A program made the translations under genes and the position numbers. Under the pieces are notes generated by a model. That model was not told where the DNA came from and made no database searches. It saw only the letters and a list, made by a program, of their open reading frames with translations. Shown piece by piece: positions 9,949 to 22,240 of a stretch of DNA of 64,000 nt (the first letter of the stretch is position 1; the number at the start of each line of letters is the position of its first letter). Source of the DNA: Gnetum montanum (lineage: Eukaryota > Streptophyta > Gnetopsida > Gnetales > Gnetaceae); assembly GCA_015680685.1 (NCBI GenBank), contig MNCI01006964.1, forward strand, positions 231,526-295,525. Reading direction: 5' to 3'.

Positions 9949-12000
9949 TTATAGCCCTTGTACTGTTACATTGCTGCAGCTAGGTAGGAAGCTTACCTTG
10001 CATAGTTGGAGTAGGTGGTAATGGGACCAAGGTTGGAAGAGATGCAGATAGATGAGAAGAATAGTACGTATGCGAGGCATCACTTCTAGAAGAAGGAATT
10101 CTATAGTACTTGGGGGTCTCATCGTAAGGCTAAAGAGTGACGTGACTAGTAGAGTCATGTGTAGAGATCGGCTACTAAACATAATACCCATATGGTTCAG
10201 GTTGATGGTAAGGGTACTGTTGATGTGGTAGTGGCATTCCCCATGATTATGGGTGTTGCCACTATTGATACTATTCATTTGATTTTGGTGGAGCTTCACT
10301 CGGCAAGGGTTGGTAGAATTGCCTTGGGTTACCTTGAGGATAAGGTAACCTTCTGGGTGTTTGTCATCTATTTAACCATGGGTTTAGTGTATACACCCCA
10401 AACTCATGCAGATGTGAAATTACTGGGAAACATCCTTAAGAATGATCATATTGGCATATCTCACATCTACCATCATTGTCTGTATCTAAATCCACAACCT
10501 CTTCAATGATGGCAACTTTACCCTTACCCTTGTTACATGCATACTCAACTTCTTTCTTTTTCCTTCTCTCTCAATCACTACTTTGTTCTCTAGACTTCTC
10601 TACTATTTTTAGGATATTTTTAAATTTTTCATCTAGGAAGTTCCACATTTGATCCACCTTTGCTAATAATTTTGATGCAAATTTTTGAATGGGCCAAGCC
10701 TTTCTATTTTACCATCTCTTCAAGTGGTGACTCTTCTTCATCTTCATAAAATCTAATTTCCTTTGTTTGGAGAGAAGGATCTCTATTTTACTCCTCCACA
10801 CTTTCTCTTTTTCTCAACTTTCTTTCATCCTTTGCAACTTGCTCCAACAATCTTTGTATTTGATGGGCTCTAAGCTTAGATAGCCTTCCTTGGTCATAAG
10901 TCCCAAGGGTTCTTCACGTTTCATACCTAAGCCCATCTACGAGATGGCATAACCATGGCCAAGGCAACGATGTAATAATGAATAATATCGGCCCATGGTA
11001 GCATCCAAGAGTTTGTGTCCTCCTTGTTTCCATCCTTGCATTTGCTTATGCAAGTTGGACACTCAGGAGTATGTTTGATACTTATTGTTAAATAGCTCTA
11101 ACATGGTACTTCATCGACGAATGGATTTTGGTTCTAAGGACCAGTACCAGCTTTCTACTTCCTTGATCAGTGTCCATAGAAACAAATTTAGCTTTTGACA
11201 TTCATTTTCTATATTTTGCAAGGCACATGCATCGTGGAATGCTTCCAAATGATTTTAAGGATCAGCATTGTATCCCCCTTCAAATCGTGGAATGTTATTC
11301 ATGTCTATTCTTTTGATCCTACTATCTTTCTAGTGCCTTGTTGGGATGCTAATAGCCTCTATTATATTTAACATACTTTATGTGGCGAGTAGGGGTTCAT
11401 TATGATCATGCTGCCTATGGCATCTATGATGCTTATGCTATTCCCTACTCTCCCTTCTTTCATGATGTGTCTCTCTGGAATGCCCTCATGCCCTTTCTCT
11501 TCTATTTTGTCAGTGATTTCTATTTTGTCTACCATTGTCCTCATGGTCTTACCCTTTATGACTATGTTCAAATCCAGAAGGAGAGGGGGAAGAGGATGAT
11601 GAAGGTAAAAAGGAAGAAGGACTATCATCATGATGGTGCCTATCACCTTCTCTTTGATGGTCATGACCTCAGTGACAATCACAATCAGAATGTCCATCCT
11701 TGTCATGTGTTCATGTTCCTTTTCTATACCCTTTGTGTCCATTGGTACCAAAACCTAGGTTATGAATAGTTGAGTGAAGATTCTTGTACTCAACTCCTTA
11801 ACCAAAGTCAATGAGAGAAACATCATTTTTTGGAAAACCTCCTGAGATAAGTTCACCACTATCATTTTCACTTAGGAAATACGAGACATCATGAGACCAC
11901 TTCCCCTTCATGGATTCATAATGTCTCTCTTGTTGTAGATTCCTCTAGCATTATGCCATCATGGGTTGATACTCTATCGAGTCTTGTTCGTACACAATGT
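9949..12000 (-). pseudogene. Athila-like gypsy gag, heavily broken
   Basis: Reading minus, the gag core is clearest at about 10960-11320, with IPRFEGG, HLEAFHDACALQNI and WYWSLEP segments that match the retrotransposon gag domain (capsid-like coat of the particle). A degraded zinc-knuckle (C-E-I-C-Q-Y-D-H) lies near 10430-10460. Q/H-rich sequence lies between core and protease. The stretch 11368-12000 probably continues the N-terminal side. Open frames exist here on both strands, but only the minus strand gives gag motifs. T1 interrupts the element at 12153; its 5' LTR was not found. Confidence 0.65.
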
Positions 12001-12152
12001 ACTCTGCTTGTAAGTGCTACGTACTAATTCATGTGAGAGCAGGAAGAAGCATGCTTAGGATTGAGTGATCGAGAGGTAGCACAATGTTACCTTCTAAATC
12101 ACACCATGACAACTATTCATCTTGGTAGAGGATAAAGGTAAAGTCTAGTACA

Positions 12153-13873
12153 TGAAACACCCCAAAAATTTCAAGGCACTCTTGCTTCACCAGGGTCTTG
12201 GAAATGAGGCAAACATTTCCACAAGTGTAGCCTCATGATGGATTGGTAAGAGATGGATGCTCTGAGTCTGGACTGTCTAGTTTGGCAAATTTTCTATTCC
12301 CAGTGTTGATAGGCCTGGCGAACTCTCTAGTTTGCCCACTTGGGTAATCCACCCAGCTGATAGTTTACTCAGAAACCATGCTGGGAGTTGTCAGCAGTGC
12401 TCAGGATGCACGAAACAATTCGGCAAGTTTTCTAGTGAGGAAGTTTGCTACGCTATGTAGCATAGTAGGCCCCAGAAGATAGTTTCTTAGGCAACCAAAC
12501 TATTGTAGAACAAAGTGCTATGCTATGCAGCATAGCATAGTGTAGAAAAGGCAAGATAGAAAAACCCAACTTGCCTTGTGATTCCAATTGCACTCAGCAA
12601 GCACTCTAGCCTTCAAAACTAGTTGCCTTGTTCAACTTCCAAGTCCTTAGCAAAACTTCTCATCAGAAAGTGGTGGATTGAATAGAAAGCCAGATACGTT
12701 GGCTGCTACACTATGCTATAGCATAGCAAAAATTCAAGAGTAATAATGAGCCTCTCAAGTACAAGTTCAGCAAGTTCATAGATATTTCTTCGCAGAAGGC
12801 CAAAGTTGCAACTGTTAGCACAATCAAGCTTCAAGCAAACGTTTACAACTTAAACACAAGTTGCAGATGAAGCTTCCTACTACGCTGTGCTATGCTACAT
12901 AGCATAGCATAGCATAGAAAGGATGAAAAACCAAGAGGGAATGCATCAAAGGTCAACATAAATTTCTTTTCCAAATTGATGGTAGCGTAGCACAGTGTAG
13001 CAAGTTGCTATGCTATGCCAACATGCTACACTACATTGCATAGCACAGCGTACCAGGAAGCTACACTACTTTAATATGCCTCATTCCTCATCTGCATTAT
13101 TGGCATACTTGATTCCAGCATCTCTAGTTTCGAAAATGTGATTACAGCGTGGTAGGCTCGTGAATCAACTTTGCATGTTCATGTAGCATGGACACATCAG
13201 CATCTTGCAGGTCTAGGACATGGGGCATCCAGGCCACATTTCCCGTGTGCTCCTGGCCCTATAAATACCTTGATGAGAAATTCTCAAAGGCTTGGAAAAA
13301 TTTTTTGTTAGCAAAAAAAAGAGATTGGTTGGAAAATTTTGGGATTGTTGGCAAAATTTTAGTTGGCAAAACTAAGTGGTTGGCATTTTGCTTGGCATTC
13401 TGTTAGCTCTTTTCTGCTACCTTTGTAGCACTTTGCATTCTTAGCTTTTGAGTCCATGTTCAAGAATATAATTGGCCTACTTTGAACATCCTGGTTACCT
13501 TTGGGATCTCTGTGCTTCCCAGTGTTGCGCAACTGATTGTATCCACTTCAATAAAGTAAAGCCACAGTCTTGAGGCGGTGCATTTTCTAACTCTAGTTCA
13601 CATTACATTCTTGCTCATTATTATTGCATTTTACATTTTTTTTACTTAGTTGCATTTATTAATTTTTATATTACGTTACAAACATCGCTTTCGCATTACA
13701 TGTTTACGAAAGGTTTACTGACACTGACTAATTCCTTGTTTGATTGACCAGACCGTTCAGGGCTTCCTATTTCCATTTTTAATCTAGCATGACCCTTGCA
13801 TGGATCCAGGGTTAAGATTGTTCACTTGATAACCTCTCAGTGTTTCTAGCCGCCAATGTTTTTGATCATAATA
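12153..13873 (+). repeat. T1 5' LTR (about 1.72 kb)
   Basis: Starts TGAAACACCCC like the T2 LTRs and ends just before the PBS-like block. It holds several palindromes built from ctatgctatgc, including a perfect 11-bp inverted repeat at 12518-12540, a TATA box at 13260-13267 and aataaag near 13551. The end is set by comparison with T2 and T3, whose LTRs end in CA; here the last bases read ATA, one change from the expected ACA. Confidence 0.85.
13260..13267 (+). promoter_or_regulatory. TATA box of T1 LTR
   Basis: tataaata, preceded by ggccc as in the T2 LTRs (16562-16569 and 28522-28529). Confidence 0.75.
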
Positions 13874-13879
13874 GTTTTC

Positions 13880-13898
13880 TAGCACTAGAAGGAGGGCC
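13880..13898 (+). other. Primer-binding-site-like block of T1
   Basis: tagcactagaaggagggcc lies 6 bases after the LTR end. The same block with an initial TGG follows the LTRs of T3 (35800) and T4 (54205), the position and TGG start expected of a tRNA primer site. I could not match it to a known plant tRNA 3' end. Confidence 0.6.
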
Positions 13899-13999
13899 TT
13901 TTGGTGCCTTTTCTATGTTTCACGGTAGTCTTGCATGCATTCTATACCCCATCATGCACTAGCTTAAATGTGACACCCTCTTGCAGTTGTTTACACATT

Positions 14000-14039
14000 G
14001 TGTGGTGTAGATCGGTCACTCCGACGGTTCCTCTGGAAT
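14000..14039 (+). promoter_or_regulatory. Conserved leader motif and hairpin, T1
   Basis: gtgtggtgtagatcggtcac is followed by a stem GTTCC / GGAAT with a 3-base loop (14027-14031 with 14035-14039). It corresponds to 17358-17397 and 17522-17561 in T2 and 35921-35960 in T3. It lies between PBS and gag, where packaging and translation signals sit in retroelements. Confidence 0.55.
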
Positions 14040-14118
14040 CCAGCAAAATAGAAATCCTCTGATCGCCTTCTGATCTCCTTGTTTTCCTCATTTGGAAATC
14101 CCTTTTAGCCTTACGATA

Positions 14119-15518
14119 ATGACTTCCTCAAGCACAGTAGCTATTACCTCTAACATTGAGGTTTGCCTCTTGGTTCAAGGCACACAAGTGCCAAGAAGCC
14201 ACCCAACCCAATGCTAGGGCCACACCAATCTCTTAGGATCCAAAATTGAGGACCTGAGGGATCAGCTCAATAATACGAGCAGTATAACTTCCTTTGTGCT
14301 CAGGTTCAAGTGAACCTGCCCTTATATTCACAAGAACTCAAGGACAAATGCACCTTCGAGTTTTCTTACTGTAATGGGAGGGAATTTATTCCCACTCTTG
14401 GAATTTCTATTCCTTTGACACAGATATATCAATGGGTCATAGATCATCTGATAGTGACCATTAGGCCTAGGGAGCTGCGAGACATAGCATCTCACCAGGA
14501 TGAGGCGTTCCAAGATGGGAAAGAGAAACTAGATTCTGAGTCTGAGGGTGGAGGTTAAACTAACCCTATCACCATCCCTTCCACTCCATCTTTCTGGACA
14601 AACCCACTCTCTACCATCGCTCCCTTCATGATCACGTCTACGCCATCGCAACCCGTGATTACGTTGGTAACAGGTAGCCATGCCATATGCCTCAGCGTAT
14701 CAACATGCCTACTCCCCTATCTCATTCTCATCCACTACCCCATCACAAACTGTTCCCCAACCTATTCCCTCAGCATATCACACATCTGTCATGACTACCT
14801 TGCCATACATTCACACTGTAGCTACCTTACAATTACATGCAGTTTTTACCTCCGTCCTTGTGTCTACACCTATCCCACCATCAGCGACAGGCCTAGGCCC
14901 ATCCACATGGTGGATTCCATTTGCCTTTCCCTTTATTCCACAACCGTCACAAATGTCTCACTATGCTCATCATCAAACCTACCAGGTCCCGAAGATAGTA
15001 CAACCAAATGCAGGACCATGGTATGTCCCATCAGTCACACAAACGACTTACCCCGTAGCCCAACCAATGGCTACTACTCCCACAACACCACCTACCAGGT
15101 GGTGGATAGCACAAGAAGCACCTTTCACAAGGGCCACCCCAACAACACCGCTTATGGGTCATATCACTGCCCCTGCCACACAACAGATGGGAGCTATCTT
15201 GGCAACTCCCCAACCATCTACATCATCCCCAGGTCTGGATCAAGCATTATAGCTTATCTAGACCCTTACTAAGGAAATTAAATGCCTCAAGATTACTAGT
15301 TCTAATATGTTACAAGTCATGGACTTCTACCAGGATGATCCCATTAGCCTGACAGTCCCCACACTGACTTTACCCCTAGAGATGCCACTCCCCCATTTCA
15401 CAAAATACAACGAGGAGGGTGAACCCAACGTCTATCTTTTCACTTTCAAATTTGAGTCTCTTCTTCTACAAAAATGGCTACATACAATCATCCATGTCTT
15501 TACTATGTCTCTGATGGG
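14119..15518 (+). pseudogene. T1 gag, N-terminal half
   Basis: The ATG at 14119 matches the gag starts of T2 (17685) and T3 (36047): a short T/S-rich head, then the FSYCNG-EF-PTLG segment at 14355-14420. A long P/T/Q/S-rich region follows (14680-15252), ending in PTRWW...A. The core begins at about 15307 with VMDFYQDDPIS and PHFTKYN and stops at MSLMG (15518), where T2 is inserted; the core resumes at 29188. Early frameshifts and stops disable it. Gag forms the particle shell around the element RNA. Confidence 0.8.
15514..15518 (+). repeat. Left target-site duplication of T2
   Basis: atggg directly before the T2 LTR; the right copy at 29188-29192 is aaggg, one base different. The T1 gag frame joins correctly across the two. 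Confidence 0.75.
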
Positions 15519-17234
15519 TGAAACACCCCAAAATTCAAAGGCATGCTTACTCCACCAAGTCTTTGCAATTCGCGCAGTGTTATGGTAGTTATCCAAGAGA
15601 TGGATATTTTGATGTTCAAACTATCTAGATTGGCAAATTTTCTAACCTAGGTGTCAACAGGCTAAATGGATTCTCTAGCCTGCCCACCTGAGCAGTTCAT
15701 CTAGCCGACAGCGCATGTAGGAGCGGTGTGTGGAATTGTTAGCGGTGCTCAGGACACCCAAAACGCCTCAGAAAGTTTTCTAAGTCAAGGAGTTTTCTTA
15801 CGCTATGCCACGTTATGTAGCGTAGCAAACCTCAAAAGACATCTGCAGAAGCACAGTGCTACGCTATGCTATGCAGCGTAGCACAATGTAGCAAAAGCTA
15901 GACGGTCAGTCCCCTCACCTAACTTCAAGTCCTTTAGCAATGTCTCCTTCCATCAGAAAGTGGCAAACTTGGAAAAAGTAGGTCATGTTTGCTGCTACAC
16001 TACACTAAGCTACATGGTGCAGTGAGACATAGAAATTCTGTGAAAGTGACAGAAGGCAACTCGAAGGGCAGGATCAGCAAGTTTGCAAGTTTCGCAGTGC
16101 CAAAGGAAAATTTTGTAGATTGGTGATGTTTTTTATGACTAAGGCCAGCTACTACGCTATGATATGCTATGTAGTATAGCATAGTGTAGCAAATATGTAA
16201 AAGTAGTCAACGCACTTGAAAGGTTTCCAACACATGCAGCGAACGTGACACAGATTTTTGGTTCAAACTGGCAGTTACGCTACGTTATGTTGCATAGTGT
16301 AGCACAGTGTGACAAGATGCTATGCTATGCCAAACATGCTACACTACAAAGCATAGCAAAGTATGGAAAGCAATTATGCTACATCAATGCACTTCACCTA
16401 ATTGTATTGTTGCTTTGACAGCGCAATTACAACATGGCAGGCTTGTAATTACGACATGGTACACCTACCTAACGGTCATGTAGGCACGTGAAGCATAGAC
16501 AGGACAGTGCAAGCCCATGGCATGTGGTGTCCAACCTACATATTTTGCATGCCCTTGGCCCTATAAATACCCCAATGAGCGATGCTAAAAGGCCCTGTTT
16601 TTTGGCTTTTTCAGCTTTCCGGTCCCTAGTCCATTTTCTTGGCAATCTAGTCAGCTAACAATTTAGTTGGGTGACAAGAAAAAATTTAGCACTGTAACCT
16701 TGAGCATTGTAAGGTTTCTGTTTGACATTGAAAATAGTTAACACTCTCAGTTGGCATTCAGTTTTGCTCTTTTCTACCACCTTGGTAGCACTTTGCAATG
16801 TTAACGACTAAGTCCGCATTCAAGCACATAGCTGTCTTGCTCTACACGTCTTGGTTACTCTTGGGATCTCTACAGTTCTCAGCATTGTGCAACCAATTGT
16901 ATCCATCTTGACAGAGTGATGTCATAGCTTCGAAGAAATGCATTTTTCTAACTGCATTTTACTTTGTCTCATGTTTACTATTGCATTTTACACTATTTTT
17001 TTTTGCCTTTTTTACATTTAAGCATTACTTCATGCTATCAGTCTCATTTTCAAATTATCTAGTTGCAAAAGGTTACATTAACATTGACTAAGTCCCTATT
17101 TGATTAACTAAACCATTCAGGGTACCCTGTTTCCATTCCATCCAGCATGGCCCTCCTATGAAAATGCGGTTAAGACTGTCAACGACTGATGACCCCTCAG
17201 TGTTTTCCAGATGCTGACATTTTCAGACACTACA
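15519..17234 (+). repeat. T2 5' LTR
   Basis: TGAAACACCCC start, ACTACA end, TATA box at 16562-16569. It is rich in tacgcta/tagcgta palindromes such as those at about 15800-15900 and 16150-16190. Pairs with 27478-29187. Confidence 0.92.
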
Positions 17235-17240
17235 TTTTTC

Positions 17241-17256
17241 TAGCGCTAGGAGGGCC
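17241..17256 (+). other. PBS-like block of T2 (damaged)
   Basis: tagcgctaggagggcc, a shortened form of the block seen after the other LTRs; three bases are missing in the middle and the initial TGG reads TAG. Confidence 0.5.
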
Positions 17257-17276
17257 TTTTGGTACCTTTTTCGCAT

Positions 17277-17575
17277 GTCACGGTAGTCCTATAAGCCTTC
17301 TGCACCCTAATATGCATTAGCATAAACTTGACACCCATTTGTGGTTGTTTACACGTTGTGAGGTGTAGATCGGTCATCTCGACAGTTCCTTGGGAACCCT
17401 ACAAGATATAAAGTCTCAAATTGCCAGTTGGCTTGCCTGTTTTATGGTAGTTTTGCATATTTTTTGTACCTTATCACATACTAGCATAAACATGACACCC
17501 TTTTATGATTGTTTTTGCATCGTGTGGTATAGATCGGTCACTTCGACAGTTCCTCGGGAACCCTGTAAGACATAA
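17277..17575 (+). repeat. Tandem duplication in the T2 leader, containing the conserved hairpin twice
   Basis: Leader segment 17277-17414 (cacggtagt ... gttccttgggaaccct) is repeated, diverged, at about 17445-17575. Both copies keep the agatcggtca motif and a perfect 5-bp stem GTTCC/GGAAC, at 17385-17397 and 17549-17561. Other copies (T1, T3) have the segment once. Confidence 0.7.
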
Positions 17576-17684
17576 AGCCTTTTTGATTGCTTGCCAACTT
17601 CTTTGCTCTTCTCATTCACAAAATTATTTAGCTTTCCAATTTTGTTGCTTTCTTTTGTTCATAAAAATGCCTAGCTTAGTAATA

Positions 17685-19610
17685 ATGACTTTCACAACTA
17701 CCGCTGCTAACACCTTTAACATTAAAGTTCCCATCATGGTTCAAGGCATCACTGGTGTCGAACAACTGTCAAACCCAATGCTGGAAACACGTCGATCCCT
17801 CAGGATCCAAAACCTGGGACCTGAGGGCTTGGCCCAGCAACATGAGCGCTATAACTTCCTTTGTGCAAAGGTTCATGCAAACCTACGTTTGGATGTACAC
17901 AAACTCGAAGACAAACATAGCTTCAAGTTTGCTTACTGCAATGGGAAGGAGTTTGTTCCCACTCTCGGTGCTTCCATACCTTTGACATAGATAAATCAAT
18001 GACTTCTAGATCAGCTAATCCAGTTGGTTAGACTTAGGGAGCAATAGGACATAGTATCTAACTAGGGTGACACCTTCCAGGATAGACAAGAAGATCTTGG
18101 CTCTTAATTCGATGGGGGGGGGATTAGGCCAACCCCGTCATGGTCCCTCCTACCCAGTCCTTCTGGGCCAATCCATTGTCTGTCATCGCTCCCTTTGTAA
18201 TCACGCCTACGCTCCTACAGCCTACAACTACAACCACAGTGGTTATCCATGTCACCTTCTCAACATATCAACGCCCTTATTCCCCTATTTCATTTTCAGC
18301 AACTATGCCTCCACAAACCATCCATCAACCCATTCCTGTAGTGCATCACACACCGATCATGGCTAGCCTGCCATATACTCATACTATACCTACTTCACAA
18401 TCGTACGCAACTTCCATTTCAATTTCTACATTCACGTCTGTTCCACCCACTATGATGGGCCTAGGGCCATCCACATGGTTGAACCCATTCACTTCTTCAC
18501 CTATTCCACAACTATCGCAGATGTCTCATTATGTTCGTCCTCAGACCTACCAAACCCTGCAAATGGTACAACCCAACATAGGGCTATGGTTTGTTCTTCC
18601 AATGGTACAAGTGATCTATCTGGCAGCTCAAACCATGGTTGCTGCTCCAACAGCACCACCTGCTAGGTGGTGGATGGCGTAAGCAGCATCGTTCGTAGGG
18701 GCTATCCCAATGGTACCATCGATGGGTCACACCGCCACCCTCACCATTCCACAGATGGGAGCTACCTCAAGAATTTCCCAACCAACCACACCATCATAGA
18801 GTTTGGATCAAGTGTTCTAGCTTATCCAAACCCTCATCAAGGAAATAAAACACCTCAAAGCTATTGGGTCTGACATGGTACAAGTCATGAACTTTTACTA
18901 GGATGACCCCATCAGCCCTACAATCCCTGCTCTGACATTACCTCCAGGGATGTCCCTCCCCCACTTCACCAAGTACAATGGGAAGGGAGATCCCAATGCA
19001 CATATTGTTACCTTTAGTATGAATCCCTTCTATTGCAACAATGGCCGCACATGATTATTTGTGTCTTTACTATGTCCCTAGCTAGGAAAGCCCTGGATTG
19101 GTACCACACACTACCATACTCATCCATTTCAACTCTAGAGGAGCTTCTGACTTAGTTCGTGATGTGCTTCAAGTATAACTTGAAGGCAGAAACAACGTTG
19201 GACTAGTTGATGAGCGTGAAGCAGGATCCTCTAGAACGAGTCTAGAAGTTCATCTAGTGTTGGAGCACAACCCTTAACGAAATCTGTGAGCCCATCGTGG
19301 AGGCCCACTTGCTGGCCGTCTTTAAGGGTGTAGTGAATGACTTTATCAAGTCTAAACTATACTACCTCACCCCTCGCACTCTTAGTCAAAGCTTTGCTTA
19401 GACTAAGAGTATACAGGATGTGGCCGAGGCAAGCAAAGACCCGGCCTACATCGCCTACAAAAACACCCTCACAAAGAAGGACAAGGGTAAGGCCCCAACA
19501 ACCATAGTGGCCACTGTGGCGATTGAGGCCAAGCCCAAACCTAGTAACAATGGTGGCAAGAACAACAAAAAATCATCCATACTCGTAACTAATCCCATGC
19601 CCAAGTAGGG
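17685..19610 (+). pseudogene. T2 gag
   Basis: The start at 17685 (MTFTTTAANT) aligns with the starts in T1 and T3; an upstream in-frame ATG at 17667 is possible. The N-terminal part to 17990 is open and includes TRRSLRIQNLGP and FAYCNGKEFVPTLG. A P/T/Q-rich region (18140-18682) follows, then the capsid-like core at 18880-19400 (DDPISPTIPALTLPPGMSLP, FTKYN), broken by several stops, and the basic linker at 19420-19608 (KKDKGK, K/N-rich). A zinc-knuckle follows at 19880-19930 (CNYHQ, a stop, then CGHNTDYC). Several stops read as single transitions at glutamine or tryptophan codons. Confidence 0.82.
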
Positions 19611-19859
19611 AAATATGCCACAACCTCCAGTACTTGCACCTAAGACATCTGCATAATCCAAATCAAACTTTGAGTGTAAAGATCACTCAAAGTACACTCC
19701 ACTGCCTCTCAAGCCTTTAGAACTTGTAAAGAAGCTATTGGAAATGGGGCACATCCAACACAAGCAGATGTCAGAAGAAGGAATTAGGAGACATCAATGC
19801 TACTATGAGCTCCTTAGAAACTCCTCTTTGGCCCTACCCAATGAGCCCCCAGTTCCTAA

Positions 19860-20556
19860 GGGTTTTAGGCTAGACAGGTTTTGTAACTATCACCAATAGT
19901 GTGGTCACAACACAGATTATTGTTTGGCATTGTAGGATGACATCCAAACATTGATCGATCAGGGAAAACTGGTATTGGACGAAAGCAACCCAGTACACCC
20001 TAAGAACCAATCTCTTCATGGGCTTGGTCGACTAGATCAAACCCACAGTGACATCATGCCTGAGGTCGTTCAATGGGGTGTTGGTCCTAGTGAAGGGCAT
20101 AGTCCAGATAGACTTCATGGAAGGGGAACAGTTCCCCACAAATGTAACATTCATCATGGTCAAAGAAATGCCTGGGTTTAACCTGATCCTAGGGAGGTCA
20201 TGGTTAGCATAACTTAGGGCTATCTCTTCGTCCATTCATCAGGAAATCCACCTACCATATGTAGGCAGGGAGGTGGTGATCCATGGTAACAAGGTAGCAG
20301 TGAGGCAATAAATAACATAGACATGGAGTAGGGCTTAGAGGTCTTAACCTCTGAAAATGAAGTGCCTGCTTATGCACAAATTAACCATCCAGCGGGAGAC
20401 TCAGCTCAACAAGCCGGTTACCAAACCAAAACTGCATGGGCTAAGTTTCCCTTCCAAGCAAGGGACAATGATGTGAATGAGGACCCTAGAAAAATACCTT
20501 GGCCTTACGTTCCACTCAACCCACGATGGGTCAAGAAGTAGCTATGCATAGCGTAG
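19860..20556 (+). pseudogene. T2 gag tail fused to protease C-terminal part (internal deletion)
   Basis: The zinc knuckle and the HPKNQSLH stretch run straight into sequence that corresponds to the end of the protease (GLGRLDQT..., then LILGRSW around 20185-20205). In T3 these two points are about 0.95 kb apart (around 38340 and 39325). The active-site loop (DDG in T3 and T1) is therefore missing in T2, and no functional protease could be made. The reading ends at 20554-20556 with the same ATAGCGTAG ending seen in T1. The region just before the stop is conserved between copies. Confidence 0.75.
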
Positions 20557-20647
20557 CAACCCCACTGCTTCTTGCTCAGTCGCTATCCCTTGTACATTCA
20601 CCGCCTTTCACTTTGTTAACGTACCATCCTTTTGGCATGCCTATGTA

Positions 20648-20795
20648 GTGGCCCAAAATGGCCTAAAAATATGCTACGCAGAGGCCCAAAATGGCCTAAA
20701 ACTAGTAATGGCCCGAAATGGCCTAAAACTAGCAATGGCTCGAAATGGCCTAAAACTAGTAATGGCTCGAAACGGCCTAAAACTAGCACATGAAA
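20648..20795 (+). repeat. Spacer array 1 of T2: about 5 units of a 27-bp repeat
   Basis: Unit close to atggcccgaaatggcctaaa followed by actagca. Lies right after the gag-protease stop and before the 3' end of the antisense gene. Longer versions stand at the same place in T1 (31697-31950, 33467-33975); T3 has a short one (40063-40175). Confidence 0.85.
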
Positions 20796-20956
20796 GCATG
20801 AAAATTTTACACAAAAAGTTTCACATAGACAATGCACAAGTTAATGCAGAATCAATTTTTTTTCGAAATTATCTTTATTCAAAACTTTTTCCTGTTGGAC
20901 AATGTTTGCAAATTTTTTTACAAAAATTCAAAATTTTAAAAAAAATTCCCATGCTA

Positions 20957-22240
20957 TCATGGGTTGTCCCTGTTTGCATCATCTTCGCCATTTGTTTCTG
21001 CATCATTTCCTTTTGCATCACCTTCCCCTCCATTGTCCTCTACCGATTCTTCATTCCTTCCCTCTACGGGCCCTACGCCCTCATCTAGAGCCTCCATTGT
21101 AGGAATGAAGTGGTCAACTAAACCGCAACGCACGCAAGGTACAACAAAGCATAATCATTAATATAGTAGAATGAAACTAACCTAAGAAGGGCCTGGATCC
21201 ATCTCGAAGGGTATCTGGTCTAAACCGAGCCTAAGGCGGTGCCAAACCTCCTCTGCTGTAATGTCCACCCAATGCCTATTGATTGGTTCAACATCTGTAA
21301 TAGCTCTCTTCCTTTCGATGGTTGTCCACCTTGGTGGTCTTGGAGAAAAGGAGATGGTTGCAGTGTATCCTGTGGGAAGGTCCACTTTCCACTCAGGAGA
21401 TTCTGTAACCTTTACCTGCTCTTTGAACTTGGCATAGGCCTTAGAAGTGTTAATGGCATTTATGAATGCTTTATATGTAAACACCTCCACAATAGCATCC
21501 CTGTACAGTTTACGATGGGTGGCATTTTCTAGTTTATACATGTGTTTGTGATTTTTTTGGGATTTCCCCCATTCATAAACCTTGGCACTAAAATATTTCA
21601 AATCCTAACAGTTCTGGGCTAACAAGTCCATTTGCATCTACTGTTCTATTATTTTGCAGGTCGCTTCAACGTTCTAATGCATGACTCTTCAAAATCTAGC
21701 ATAATCTATCATAGCTGTGCACTAGTCCTTATTATTAGTGTCATAGGCTATGAGGAACTCATTCCTCAACTTGAGATCCTCCACCTCGATGCTCAGGTCA
21801 GCCTCCTTTTGCTCAGCTTTTTGGACCCACATCCACAGGTCCTTGTTGATGTGCTTACACTCCCACAAGGAGCATGCTCAGTGCAAAGCACATTTGCAAG
21901 CCTCATCGTATGCACGACGAGACACCTCGGTCACTTCAGGCGGGAATGTAGGCATGACACCAATTTCAAAGGCCGTGCTAGGTTCCATTTGAGCCAAGAG
22001 GTTGCCATGAAACAAAGAGTGTAGCAATCACGTTAGCATAGCAAGATTAGCAAGCTTAAGAAATTCTAGCATAGCAACATGAGAGCACCTAACACTACTA
22101 CTTACCCATGTCAGGGTCCACCTACTGAAGGAAAATGATCATGTCATCGAAGATTCCCTGCATGAACATAAACTTATCAAGGATCTCGGCCCATGGTTCC
22201 ACATGAGTCAGAGGAGGTCCTACGACATCAACAGTGGTGC
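20957..22240 (-). pseudogene. T2 antisense gene, 3' half only
   Basis: Minus-strand remnant of the multi-exon antisense gene described at 40362-44436. Exon 6 lies about 22106-22230 (FDKF/FMFMQGI/DDMI motif; donor GGTAAGT). Exon 7 is 21182-22010, with the YEWGKSQKNHKHMYKLE and KVTESPEWKVDLPTG segments and donor GTTAGT at 21181-21176. The final acidic exon ends at the stop 20957-20959 (E/D/G/N-rich). The front half with the phosphatase-like domain is gone; the sequence from 22270 to pol is spacer. It is closest to the T1 copy (51671-52500). Confidence 0.75.

Noticed and set aside
11380-11769. 129-codon plus-strand open frame overlapping a 127-codon minus-strand frame
   Set aside because: Lies within the minus-strand gag of the Athila-like element; the plus frame has no recognisable motif.
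14628-15272. 214-codon S/T/Y-rich frame in T1
   Set aside because: Shadow of the P/T/Q-rich gag region, whose true frame (14680-15252) matches T2 and T3.
20616-20837. Minus-strand frame with repeating LGHFGPLLV units, and its plus-strand partner with NGLKLAMAR units
   Set aside because: Translation of spacer array 1; the 27-bp unit keeps frames open in several phases. The same applies to 33426-33959 and 31600-31977.
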